DNA of 64,000 nt from the NCBI GenBank assembly GCA_937915455.1, contig CALDNN010000196.1, positions 1 through 64,000 of the forward strand. Direction: 5' to 3'. This DNA is from Pelethousia sp002409725 (GTDB lineage: Bacteria > Bacillota > Clostridia > Christensenellales > CAG-138). The position numbers were made by a program, and so were the translations under genes. Of this stretch, positions 16,401 through 25,048 are shown piece after piece (within the stretch, counting starts at the first letter, position 1; each line of letters starts with the position of its first letter). The notes below the pieces were generated by a model, which was not told the origin of the DNA, did not search any database, and was given only the letters and a program-made list of their open reading frames with translations.

Positions 16401-17762
16401 ATGAACATCATTGTCGTGGGGGACGGCAAGGTGGGCCTTTCCATCACCGCCCAGCTGTCCCGCGAGGGGCATAATCTCACAATCATCGACTCCAATCCCA
16501 ATGTCCTGGAGACCAGCGTTGAGCAATACGACGTTATGATCCTGCATGGGAACGGCGCCTCCCTGCCTGTACTGAGAGAGGCGGGGGCCGAGAAAGCCGA
16601 CCTGCTCATTGCTGTCACCAGTACGGACGAGGTCAATATGCTCACCTGCATCCTGGCCCGTCGGCTGGGCACCCGCCACACCATTGCCCGCGTGCGCAAT
16701 CCCGAATACGCCGAGCAGCTGCAGTTTCTCCGGGAGGAGCTGGGCCTTTCTATGACGGTGAACCCCGAGCTGGCCGCCGCCGCAGAGGCATACCACATTC
16801 TACAGTTCCCTTCCTTTCTCCGCCGGGAGACCTTTGCCAAGGGGCTGGTGGAGATCGTGGAGCTGCGCGTCGGCCCCGACTCGCGCCTCCGGGACATTCC
16901 TTTGAACCGAATGCAGCAGGCGATGTCGGTCAAGACACTGGTATGCGCCGTGGAGCGGCAGGGCAAGGCCTTCATTCCGGGGGGCGACTTTGTGCTCCAA
17001 GAGGGAGATAAGATTCATGTGACCGCTGCGGCCGGCGATCTGGCCCGCCTAGTGAGCCTCCTGGGGCTGACGAATCAAAAGATCCACAGCTGTATGATCA
17101 TCGGAGGGAGCCGCATTGCCTACTATCTGGCCGCCATGCTGCTCAAAAGCCATATCTCCGTCAAGATCATCGAGCAAAGCAGGGCCCGCTGTGAGGAGCT
17201 GTCCAACCTCCTTCCCAAGGCCGTCATCATCCACGGGGACGGCAACCGCCAGCGTCTGCTGCTGGAAGAAGGGCTCCGGGAGACTGACGCCCTCGTCACC
17301 CTCACCGGTATGGACGAGCAGAACATCATTCTCTCCCTCTACGGCAGTCACGAAGGGGTGGGGAAGGTTATCACCAAAATCAGCCAGACTGAATATTACC
17401 CTGTCATTCAGGATATGGGGATCGAGTCGGTTATCAGTCCCAAGGCGCTTTCAGCCACCGAGGTGGTGCGGTATGTCCGGGCGATGGCCAACGCCACGGG
17501 AGGTTCGGTCGTCGCGATGACCGAGCTGGCCGACGGCCAGGTGGAGGCCCTGGAATTCCTGGCCACGCTCGATATCCTGTACCTGAACAGGCCGCTTTCC
17601 GAAACCCCCATCCGAAAAGATATCCTTATCGCCTGTATCATCCGCCATGGGAAAAACCTCATTCCCCAGGGGAACGACTCCCTCCAAGAGGGGGATGGCG
17701 TGATCGTAATTTCCCCCCGCGGGCTGGCCATCACCAACCTCGACGATATTTTTGAGAAGTAA
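16401..17762 (+). CDS. trkA: Trk potassium-uptake regulatory protein TrkA
   Basis: A 453-residue cytoplasmic regulator made of two RCK units. Each has a Rossmann nucleotide-binding segment (IIVVGDGKVGLSI at 3-15; CMIIGGSRIAYYLA near 232) and a TrkA-C domain. TrkA gates the TrkH channel in response to ATP/ADP or NAD(H). The length is close to E. coli TrkA. It lies 33 bp upstream of trkH in a two-gene operon and directly beyond the decayed mobile element. Confidence 0.93.
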   Translation: MNIIVVGDGKVGLSITAQLSREGHNLTIIDSNPNVLETSVEQYDVMILHGNGASLPVLREAGAEKADLLIAVTSTDEVNMLTCILARRLGTRHTIARVRNPEYAEQLQFLREELGLSMTVNPELAAAAEAYHILQFPSFLRRETFAKGLVEIVELRVGPDSRLRDIPLNRMQQAMSVKTLVCAVERQGKAFIPGGDFVLQEGDKIHVTAAAGDLARLVSLLGLTNQKIHSCMIIGGSRIAYYLAAMLLKSHISVKIIEQSRARCEELSNLLPKAVIIHGDGNRQRLLLEEGLRETDALVTLTGMDEQNIILSLYGSHEGVGKVITKISQTEYYPVIQDMGIESVISPKALSATEVVRYVRAMANATGGSVVAMTELADGQVEALEFLATLDILYLNRPLSETPIRKDILIACIIRHGKNLIPQGNDSLQEGDGVIVISPRGLAITNLDDIFEK

Positions 17763-17795
17763 AGCGCACGGGTGCGCTGTGAGGGATTTTTAACC

Positions 17796-19250
17796 ATGAA
17801 CTTCAAAATCATCCTGCGGATACTGGGCGATCTCTTTTTAATCGAGGCGTTGCTTCTGGTTCCGTCTGTCGGATTAGCGATCTACGATGGGGAGGCCCAT
17901 GTACTTAGGGCGCTTGCCATCACGATCGTGCTTCTAGCGCTCCTCGCGCTTGCCATACGAATTATTTTCAGGTGTAAGGAGCGTACTTTTTACGCCAGGG
18001 AGGGTTTCGTCCTGGTGGGCGCAGCCTGGATTACTCTCTCCGCTTTCGGGGCGCTCCCGTTCTACCTCAGCGGGGAGATTCCCCATTATGTGGATGCGTT
18101 CTTTGAGATCGTATCCGGCTTTACCACCACCGGCTCCTCCATTTTAACCAACGTGGAGGCGATGAGCCGCCCTCTGCTCTATTGGCGGAGCTTTTCCCAT
18201 TGGGTAGGAGGAATGGGCATCCTCGTGTTCATGCTGGCGCTCATGCCTAGCGCCAAGGGCAACGGCAGCAACTTCCATTTGCTCCGCGCGGAGAGCCCAG
18301 GCCCCTCGATTGAAAAGATGACGCCCAAAATGCAGAGCCACGCGAGCGCTCTCTACATCATCTACATCGTCTTGACGATCCTGTGCCTGGTTTTGCTGGT
18401 CGCGGGCGGGATGCCTTTCTTTGACAGCCTCTGCATCACCTTTGGTACGGCGGGTACCGGCGGCTTCGGCATCAAAGTGGATTCCATGGCCTCTTACCCC
18501 ACGTTCTGCCAGGGGGTGGTTACGGTCTTTATGGCGCTGTTCGGCGTCAACTTCAACATTTACTTTTTGCTCCTGCTCCGCAGGTGGAAGGAGGCTCTGT
18601 TAGACGAGGAGCTGCGGGTTTACCTAGGCATTATGCTCAGCGCCATTGCCATCATCACGCTGAATGTCACCCACCTCTTTTCCAACCTATGGGAAGCGGC
18701 TCACCATGTCGCTTTCTCAGTGAGCAGCGTAATGACCACCACCGGATACGTCACCGCCAACTTCGACAAATGGCCGGAGCTCTCCCGGGGTATCCTGCTA
18801 GTGCTGATGCTGTTCGGAGCGTCGGCGGGCTCCACCGGCGGCGGCATCAAGATCGTGCGCCTGGTGATGATGGCCAAATCCGCCCGGCGGGAATTGCGCC
18901 GAATGCTTCATCCCGGTTCGGTGATGTCGGTACGGATGAACAACCGCTCCGTCGGGGAAAACACCCTTCAGGGTGTCGGCGTGTTTATGACCTATTACCT
19001 GACGATTCTGGTATCCTCCTTTCTGCTGGTTTCCCTAGATGATTTCTCGTTGGAAACCAACCTCTCGGCGGTGATCTCCTGCCTGAACAACATCGGCCCC
19101 GGCCTGGGGATGGTAGGGCCCGATGGGAACTTTGCCGCATACTCCCCCCTGAGCAAACTGGTTTTATCTGCGGATATGCTGCTGGGCCGCCTAGAAATCT
19201 TCCCTCTGGTCATCCTATTCAGCCCTCGCTCTTGGCATAGAACGGTATAA
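17796..19250 (+). CDS. trkH: Trk potassium transporter membrane subunit TrkH
   Basis: A 484-residue K+ channel-like transporter. Hydrophobic segments alternate with the four selectivity-filter loops of the SKT family, seen as SGFTTTGSS, FGTAGTGGFG, SSVMTTTGY and the last loop with CLNNIGPGLG; GASAGSTGGGIK is also conserved. The start at 17796 is preferred because GAGGG precedes it and the next upstream ATG adds eight residues that overlap the spacer. It works with TrkA to import K+ using the membrane potential. Confidence 0.93.
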   Translation: MNFKIILRILGDLFLIEALLLVPSVGLAIYDGEAHVLRALAITIVLLALLALAIRIIFRCKERTFYAREGFVLVGAAWITLSAFGALPFYLSGEIPHYVDAFFEIVSGFTTTGSSILTNVEAMSRPLLYWRSFSHWVGGMGILVFMLALMPSAKGNGSNFHLLRAESPGPSIEKMTPKMQSHASALYIIYIVLTILCLVLLVAGGMPFFDSLCITFGTAGTGGFGIKVDSMASYPTFCQGVVTVFMALFGVNFNIYFLLLLRRWKEALLDEELRVYLGIMLSAIAIITLNVTHLFSNLWEAAHHVAFSVSSVMTTTGYVTANFDKWPELSRGILLVLMLFGASAGSTGGGIKIVRLVMMAKSARRELRRMLHPGSVMSVRMNNRSVGENTLQGVGVFMTYYLTILVSSFLLVSLDDFSLETNLSAVISCLNNIGPGLGMVGPDGNFAAYSPLSKLVLSADMLLGRLEIFPLVILFSPRSWHRTV

Positions 19251-19292
19251 CCATTTTATGTTTCATAACCTGATGGTTCCTTTTATAGGAAA

Positions 19293-19320
19293 GCTTGATG
19301 ATACGTTTGGTGCATCAAGC
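19293..19320 (+). terminator. Possible weak stem-loop after trkH
   Basis: GCTTGATG (19293-19300) pairs with CATCAAGC (19313-19320) across a 12-base loop. There is no clear T run, so termination is uncertain. The rest of 19251-19413 holds no supported gene. Confidence 0.35.
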
Positions 19321-19413
19321 AATCCTGGTGAGGATAAAAGATATTCAGATTTCAAGAAGCGGGCTGTGAACATGAGCTATAGCAGCGAACGCCCAGCCAA
19401 GGTTTGCCCGGCC

Positions 19414-20115
19414 TCAAGCGTCGATGATAAAAATGCCTAGCTCCTTCCGGCCCGGCAGGTAAAAAGGAAAATCGCACCTGCCGGTGGAAACGAGGTTCTC
19501 GGCCAGAAAGGCTTGGAGCTCCCCATCCGCTATAGCCGGGCTATTGCAGCGGATGAAAGCGGCCGCGTCCGCCTCGCTTCGCAGGGGCTGGCCGAATTCA
19601 AAGGTGCTTCGTAGCAGCTGGTAAGTAAGTCCGGTCCTATCCAGTAGGGCGGCGATATCCGGCACGGTCTCGCGCTTCTTGCTGTGACCGTTGGGCTGGA
19701 GAGCAGCACCCTCCGGCTTGGCGTTGGCTACTCTTATTAACGAACGAGAGGCCAGTTTCAGGCAATCCAGCATCATTTGCGGCGGGGGGCCGAAAAAGAC
19801 CATGAGCACAACATCGAAAACCTCTCGGATATCCCGTGCATCGCCGCATATTGTGGTTAGGTTTGCAATGCCGGCCTCGGCAGCATTCTGCCGCAGGTTC
19901 GCCAGCACGGCCTCGTCCGTATCCACACAAGTGATATGATTTACCATCGGGGTCAGGGCCAAGTCCAGCCCGCCCAGGCCGCATCCCATGTCACACAGGC
20001 GATCCTGCGGCAAAAGATAAGGGCGTATGGTATCCGCCAGCCTTTGGTGGAAATCGCGGTAGCGGCTGGCATCCAGATACCAATCTATGCGCTGCTTCGT
20101 CCAAATAAATGCCAC
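19414..20115 (-). CDS. Class I SAM-dependent methyltransferase
   Basis: A 233-residue Rossmann-fold methyltransferase. Motif I is CDMGCGLGGLDLAL (about residues 41-54), the acidic ribose-binding residue lies in CVDTDEAV, and GDARDIR is the later SAM motif. The start is a GTG at 20115, 8 bp after GGAGAG. It is on the same strand as the ABC importer genes and could be the distal gene of that cluster, but a 272-bp gap with a hairpin separates them. The methyl acceptor is unknown. Confidence 0.8.
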   Translation of the reverse strand: MAFIWTKQRIDWYLDASRYRDFHQRLADTIRPYLLPQDRLCDMGCGLGGLDLALTPMVNHITCVDTDEAVLANLRQNAAEAGIANLTTICGDARDIREVFDVVLMVFFGPPPQMMLDCLKLASRSLIRVANAKPEGAALQPNGHSKKRETVPDIAALLDRTGLTYQLLRSTFEFGQPLRSEADAAAFIRCNSPAIADGELQAFLAENLVSTGRCDFPFYLPGRKELGIFIIDA

Positions 20116-20337
20116 GTGCTTCTCTCCTTATTGGTTCACGCGCCGCCACTTATCGAATAGCCTGCCGCGTGGGTCTTCTGATTGTTTACATCCCACTCAT
20201 CCGCCGTACATCCCACATGGCGGCAGAAGAGGACGGATGTGAGCTATGGCTATTCCCCAACCCCCCAAAAATTGCGATAATAGATTGCTTACGTCTTTAG
20301 CTGCCCCATAGCGGCTCCTTTTTATGCGAAAAGGGCG

Positions 20338-20366
20338 AAAGGCCGCGTTTCCGGGCCTCCCGCCTC
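20338..20366 (-). terminator. Probable terminator after the ABC binding-protein gene
   Basis: On the minus strand AGGCC (20362-20358) and GGCCT (20347-20343 region) bracket a short partly paired loop and lead into a T/C-rich stretch. Arms are short, so confidence is moderate. The remaining bases to 20115 hold no supported gene. Confidence 0.45.
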
Positions 20367-20387
20367 CCAATGGGTGGGTGGAGTCGC

Positions 20388-21563
20388 TTATGCCGCCGGT
20401 TGCAGCGCTGCAGCCTTGAGGGTGGAATTGCCCAACAGACTCTGCACTTCTGCGTCGGTCAGCTCGTACCGGTAGAAGAGGCTGAAGAAATCCTTTACTT
20501 CCTTTTCGATGTCATAATCGAAGACCTCGGGATAAAGGAGGTTGCCAAGCCAGCGCACGCTGATCATGCGGTTGGGTCCCGGCGGGCGGCCCAGCCAGTT
20601 ATAAGGCTCTGTGGGTATCTCGTAATACGTGTCATTTTTAATGGCATTGAGGGCCGCCCAGGAGGTATCCTCGGCTACGGTGGCATAAATGCTGCCTTGC
20701 GCAAACATGATCACATCCGGATCCCAGGCCAGCAGTTGTTCCATGGAGATAGTGCCGCCGCCCTGCTGCACTTGGGCATTGCCCGCTTCCACCACGATCT
20801 TCGCGCCCACCAGCTCGTAGATTTGGGAGTGGATGGTGCCGCTGAGGATAGTGGAAAGGCCGGTATCCTTTTCGCCGTAGTAAACGGTTTTGCGCTTCGC
20901 CTCGGGGATGGAGGCCGCCTTTTCTTTGGCGTCCGCGAGTACGGTTTCACAATAGGAGGCCAGGGCTTCGCCCCGCGCCGGTTCGCCCAACAGCGAGCCG
21001 ATGGTGCGATAGGCCGCGGGATTCTGCTCCAAGTTAGCTTCCACCAAGATCACCGGGATGCCAAGCTGCTCCTGCAAGGTGTCAAGATCGGCCTTGTATT
21101 CTTCATCCCACTCGCCCACGTCGATGATGACCTCGGGTGCGCTGGCCATGAGGGCCTCGCGGTTGAAATCCTCTGCGTTGTCATAGAACTTGCCGTATTC
21201 CGGCAGATCCCAATAGGCTTCGCCGATGTACTTTTGGGCTAGCTTGGAAGGGCTGCTCGACCAACCCACGATCACCTCGGGCTTTACTGCATAGATCATG
21301 ATGTTAGCCAGGGGGCCGCCGCTGGCTACGCGGGTGATGTTGCGAGGAAGTTCCACCTCGCGGCCGGTGGAATCGGTGAAGACATAGGTTTCGCTTTCTG
21401 GCTCAACTGTGGGTTCCGGCTCCGGTGCAGGGGCAGCCGGCTCAGCCGCGGGAGCCGCCGGTTCCGGGGCCGCTGCGGAGGGCGCTGCGCCGCAGCCGGC
21501 CAAGGCCAGCGTGAGGGCCAGGCACAACGCCAGGCATATGCATGCTCGCCAATTCTTGTTCAT
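20388..21563 (-). CDS. ABC importer substrate-binding lipoprotein, class III (iron/cobalamin/molybdate type)
   Basis: A 391-residue lipoprotein. The signal peptide ends in a lipobox (ALAGC), followed by an Ala/Pro/Glu-rich linker to about residue 50. The body is a periplasmic-binding-protein type 2 (BtuF/FepB/MolA-like) fold, seen in TDSTGREVELPRNITRVA and EALMASAPEVIIDVG. The ATG at 21563 follows AAGGAGAG; a longer frame into the ATPase gene is rejected. Substrates of this class include ferric siderophores, haem, cobalamin, molybdate and tungstate. The neighbouring MoeA and DUF364 genes favour Mo or W, but this is inference. Confidence 0.85.
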   Translation of the reverse strand: MNKNWRACICLALCLALTLALAGCGAAPSAAAPEPAAPAAEPAAPAPEPEPTVEPESETYVFTDSTGREVELPRNITRVASGGPLANIMIYAVKPEVIVGWSSSPSKLAQKYIGEAYWDLPEYGKFYDNAEDFNREALMASAPEVIIDVGEWDEEYKADLDTLQEQLGIPVILVEANLEQNPAAYRTIGSLLGEPARGEALASYCETVLADAKEKAASIPEAKRKTVYYGEKDTGLSTILSGTIHSQIYELVGAKIVVEAGNAQVQQGGGTISMEQLLAWDPDVIMFAQGSIYATVAEDTSWAALNAIKNDTYYEIPTEPYNWLGRPPGPNRMISVRWLGNLLYPEVFDYDIEKEVKDFFSLFYRYELTDAEVQSLLGNSTLKAAALQPAA

Positions 21564-21583
21564 GGTCACTCTCCTTTTTTGCA

Positions 21584-22369
21584 TTATATCGTCATCGGCA
21601 GGCAAACCTTCACCCGCCGCTGATCGCGCTTTAAAGCGATATCCGCCAGCTGGATATCGATGCCGTACAGAGTGCGCAAGGTCTCCTCTGTGAGGATGGC
21701 ATCCGGTGCGCCCAAAGCGAAATATCCATCCTTGCCCACGGCCAGCACTTTGTTGGCGCACAAAAAGGCATGGCCCGGCACATGGGTGATCATTACGATG
21801 GTGTAGCCCAAACCGGCGAGTTTTTTCACTTGGGCCAGCACACGGGTTTCGTTGCCGTAATCGAGGTGGGCGGTAGGCTCGTCCATCACCAAAAGCTTGG
21901 TGTTTTGCGCCAAAGCCCGGGCGATCATCACCATTTGCCGTTCGCCGCCGCTCACCTCAGTGTAATCCCTCTCTGCCAGGTGATCGATGCCCAGGAGGGC
22001 CAGCTTTTCATCGGCCGTATCATAATCCGCCTTGCCGGGGGAGGATAACTCGTGCATATTGGGATTGCAGCCCATCACCACCACATCCCGCACCGCATAG
22101 GGAAAGGGCGGGATATGGCCCTGGGGCACATAGGCCACCATGCGGGCAAACTCTTTGGGCGTATTGGCGTGATAATCGCTGCCGTTCACCACAATGGAGC
22201 CGCCAAGGGGTTTCAAAAGGCCGAGGATGGTTTTAAACAGGGTGCTTTTGCCGATACCGTTGGAGCCGATCAGGCAGGCGATATCCCCCTTCTCAATTTC
22301 AAAGGACAGGGGGCCGATCACGGGCTTATTCGGCGCATAGCCGCAGATGAGATTTTCTACCTTGATCAT
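21584..22369 (-). CDS. ABC importer ATP-binding protein (FecE/BtuD/MolC type)
   Basis: A 261-residue ATPase with Walker A GSNGIGKST (about 35-43), signature SGGERQMVMIARAL, Walker B LLVMDEPTAHLDYGN and switch His in MITHVPG. It resembles ATPases of the FecCDE/BtuCD group, which work with long 10-TM permeases. The gene lies 20 bp upstream of the binding-protein gene. No permease gene exists on either side, so as it stands the importer is incomplete unless a permease is supplied from elsewhere. Confidence 0.9.
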   Translation of the reverse strand: MIKVENLICGYAPNKPVIGPLSFEIEKGDIACLIGSNGIGKSTLFKTILGLLKPLGGSIVVNGSDYHANTPKEFARMVAYVPQGHIPPFPYAVRDVVVMGCNPNMHELSSPGKADYDTADEKLALLGIDHLAERDYTEVSGGERQMVMIARALAQNTKLLVMDEPTAHLDYGNETRVLAQVKKLAGLGYTIVMITHVPGHAFLCANKVLAVGKDGYFALGAPDAILTEETLRTLYGIDIQLADIALKRDQRRVKVCLPMTI

Positions 22370-22711
22370 GATACGAACCCCTTTTTAGAGCGGCCGTTTC
22401 CTTTATCAAATTTGTGGCGAATACGGATATCAAGCATGTGTTTTGGCTGTTCCTGCCAGCCTGCGTCGTTTTGCTGCCGATGTGCCCGAAGGTGAACAAC
22501 AATCGGCAGCAGCGCCAGCCATCCGGCGCGCAGGCTGCCTTTTATTTCATTATCCAAATCCACGTCCACCTTCCGCGTTATTCTTTTGCAAAGCATACGA
22601 TAATCTGATATGATTATATGTATCCAAACGGAATATGTCAATCATACACGCAATATCTCCGGGTTTATCTATAGCGAACGAATAAAATAATGGGAAAGGT
22701 AATAAAGGACG
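22370..22711. other. Intergenic region where an ABC permease would be expected
   Basis: In 342 bp between the minus-strand ATPase and the plus-strand MoeA gene I found no supported gene. In particular no frame has the repeated hydrophobic segments of a FecCD-type permease, so not even a remnant is obvious. It should contain divergent promoters. An A/T-rich stretch at 22600-22625 is a candidate, but no clear pair of -35/-10 boxes was found. Confidence 0.5.
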
Positions 22712-23959
22712 ATGGCTTTGCAAAAAGAAATTATCCCAAAGCGGGGCGAAATGGTACGCTTGATCCTGGAACACGTACGTCCCATCGGGCGGGCAGAGCT
22801 GATTCCCTTCGACCAGGCCTGCGGCAGGGTCTGCGCCGAGGATGCATACAGCAGCAATACTCTGCCCAACCGGCCCGTGAGCCGCTTTGACGGCATCGCC
22901 GTACGCTTTGCGGATTTCGCGGCCGGCCCGCCGGATACCGCAGGCTGGCGTGAAGGCCTAGAATATGCCTATGGCAATACGGGCATCGCCCTGCCCGAGA
23001 GCTACGATACCATGATCCCCATCGAGGATGTTACCATACATGAAGTGGGCATCGAGGTGCGCGCGCAGCCCAAATACAGGGGCGAAATGGTGAACGCCGT
23101 CGGTGAAAACCTACGAAAAGGCGAGCGGCTTATCGCCAAGGGCGAGGTAATCGCACCGGCACACGTAGGCCTGCTGGCAGCCGGGGGCGTTGCCGAGGTG
23201 TGCGTATTTGCCAAGCCCCGGGTGGGCGTGATCCCCACCGGGGATGAACTGGTGCCGCCTACTACCGATGTAGCGCCCGGCAAAAACGTGGAGACCAACA
23301 GCTATATGATCGCGGCTTATCTGGAAGGCTGGGGCGCTATGCCCTGCCGCTACCCTATCGTGCGGGATGATCCGCAGGCGATCCGGGCGGCCCTCCAAAA
23401 TGCCCTAAACGAGAACGACGCGGTAGTCATCATCGCCGGCTCTTCCCTGGGCACCAAGGATTATACCCTCCGTGTGCTTGGAGAGATGGGGGAGGTGGTC
23501 GTGCCCCAACTGGCCCACGGGCCCGGGCGTAAGAGCAGCCTTTCAGTGGTGGGCGGCAAGCCGGTGCTGGGCGTTGCCGGGCCGCCGCTGGGCGCGCAAA
23601 TCACCTGCGACCTCTATCTGGCCCCTTTTGTGAGCGCGCTGCAGGGCCTGCTGCCCGTGGAAATGCGCACGCTGGAAGTGATCGCGGATGATGCCTTCCG
23701 GCCCCACGAGGTGGATTTTTGTGAGCGGGTACATATTTATCAGGCAAAGGACGGCTATCATATCCGCTCTGCCTTTGCCCCCAAGACCACCCGCGCCCAG
23801 ATGCAGGCCCTGGCAAACGGCAACTTTTATCGGGTTGCCGGAACCGCCTGTGCGGCGGGGGGAAGGACCACCGTGGAGCTGCTTTGTCCGCCGGAATACC
23901 TGCCGGAGGGGGATATGCTGACTGAAATTTTAGGAGAGGATGTGAAGCCCTATGCATAA
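22712..23959 (+). CDS. moeA: MoeA-family molybdopterin molybdenumtransferase
   Basis: A 415-residue homologue of MoeA, which inserts molybdate into adenylylated molybdopterin. The N-terminal linker and domain (GRVCAEDAYSSNTLP, SRFDGIAVR) and the MoaB/Mog-like domain (GVIPTGDELVPP; AGSSLGTKDYT, where many MoeA have GGVSVGDYD) are recognisable. The AGSSLG variant is found in MoeA-like proteins and may mean a special role or W use. It overlaps the next gene by 8 bp. Both molybdenum hydroxylase operons in this window need such an activity. Confidence 0.85.
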   Translation: MALQKEIIPKRGEMVRLILEHVRPIGRAELIPFDQACGRVCAEDAYSSNTLPNRPVSRFDGIAVRFADFAAGPPDTAGWREGLEYAYGNTGIALPESYDTMIPIEDVTIHEVGIEVRAQPKYRGEMVNAVGENLRKGERLIAKGEVIAPAHVGLLAAGGVAEVCVFAKPRVGVIPTGDELVPPTTDVAPGKNVETNSYMIAAYLEGWGAMPCRYPIVRDDPQAIRAALQNALNENDAVVIIAGSSLGTKDYTLRVLGEMGEVVVPQLAHGPGRKSSLSVVGGKPVLGVAGPPLGAQITCDLYLAPFVSALQGLLPVEMRTLEVIADDAFRPHEVDFCERVHIYQAKDGYHIRSAFAPKTTRAQMQALANGNFYRVAGTACAAGGRTTVELLCPPEYLPEGDMLTEILGEDVKPYA

Positions 23960-24752
23960 TCCCTGGAAGCTGTATGATGAGCTGATCGAAGGAATCCCAG
24001 CCGAACCTACGATCAAATATTACCAGGGTGGCTACAATTGGAGCCGGGTGGTTTCCAGCGAGGATAGCATGGGCTTGGCCATGACCATCCCCATGATCAC
24101 GCGGCCGGCGCTTTTTCATGATCCCACCCTGGCAGGCAAGCCCTTGCGGGAGGCGGCCCAATTGGTGAAAAGCTGGAATTTTGTGGAGGCCGCCTTAGGC
24201 ATGGCCGCCATTAACAGCTGGTATAACCAGCCCAAGCGGGCCGAAAGCTGCGGCTTTGTGCATCCCAACGTAGCCAACGGCCTACGCGAGGCATTCGATG
24301 TGTATTTTGAAGAAGTACAGGGCAAAAAAGTATGCATCGTCGGCCACTTCCCCTTCATCGAAAAGCGCTTTAGCGGTTACTGCGACCTTTCCATTCTGGA
24401 GCGCAACCCGGACATGGGGGATTATCCCGACCCAGCCTGCGAATACATCCTGCCCGAGCAAGACTATGTGTTCATCACCGGCAGCACCTTTGTCAACAAG
24501 ACCCTGCCGCGCCTATTGGCCCTTTCGCAAAACGCCCGGGTGGTGATCGTCGGCCCCAGTACGCCCCTCGCGCCCATCCTCTTCGAGCGCGGCGTTTACG
24601 GCCTCTCCGGCTTTACCTCCACCAGCATCGACAGATTGGAGGACGCCTTGCGCGGCGCCAGTAACATGACCCTCTTCGACGCCGGGCTGATGGTGGATCA
24701 GATGCGGGTGGGAAGGTTATCATGCTCGACGTATCCGTCGGGAGGTAGATAA
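23952..24752 (+). CDS. DUF4213/DUF364 putative heavy-metal-chelation protein
   Basis: A 266-residue protein with an N-terminal enolase-like DUF4213 region (residues about 10-95, AALGMAAINSWYNQ) and a C-terminal DUF364 Rossmann-like region (VCIVGHFPFI, YVFITGSTFVNKTLPRLL, VVIVGPSTPLAP). Family members cluster with metal transporters and Moco genes, but no activity is established. It is translationally coupled to moeA by an 8-bp overlap. The last about 15 residues (RLSCSTYPSGGR) look unlike the family and run straight into a larA relic in the same frame, so a deletion may have fused the original C terminus to other sequence. Confidence 0.8.
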   Translation: MHNPWKLYDELIEGIPAEPTIKYYQGGYNWSRVVSSEDSMGLAMTIPMITRPALFHDPTLAGKPLREAAQLVKSWNFVEAALGMAAINSWYNQPKRAESCGFVHPNVANGLREAFDVYFEEVQGKKVCIVGHFPFIEKRFSGYCDLSILERNPDMGDYPDPACEYILPEQDYVFITGSTFVNKTLPRLLALSQNARVVIVGPSTPLAPILFERGVYGLSGFTSTSIDRLEDALRGASNMTLFDAGLMVDQMRVGRLSCSTYPSGGR

Positions 24753-24929
24753 AGAGGCCGGCGCAGAGCGGCTCGATGGAAAACCCACGTAGGGGATGTT
24801 GAAAAAGCGGTGGCGATGGCCGGGATTGACTTTATCCTCAATGTGGTGCTTAATAAAGAAGGCCACGCCGTGGCGGGGCATCCCGTGCAGGCACACGGGG
24901 AAGGATACAAGTTCGGCAATGTGCTTTAG
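24717..24929 (+). pseudogene. Relic of a LarA-like (DUF2088) nickel-dependent racemase gene
   Basis: After the DUF364 stop, the same frame encodes GDVEKAVAMAGIDFILNVVL followed by AVAGHPVQAHGEG, a segment typical of the C-terminal domain of lactate-racemase LarA proteins. Just upstream a different frame gives EVDKEAGAERLDGKP, matching the preceding LarA region, so a frameshift lies near 24790. Only about 70 codons remain. No start or active-site Lys/His segment is present. It is not expected to be functional. Confidence 0.55.
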
Positions 24930-25048
24930 ATGCGCTTTTTAGCCTTGGCAGGCATAAGACGGCGGCCATCGCCATGGCGCTCGAGGAGAGCGAAGCATTA
25001 TATCGAAGCTTTTGTTGAATTATAATAATTCTCAAGGAGAAATAAAGT

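Noticed and set aside
19258..19440. 60-codon frame after trkH
   Set aside because: Overlaps the methyltransferase 3' end, lacks a ribosome-binding site, and resembles nothing known.
20370..21242. Plus-strand frame of 290 codons across the binding-protein gene
   Set aside because: Antisense shadow of a lipoprotein with clear signal peptide and family motifs; rich in His/Gly as shadows are here.
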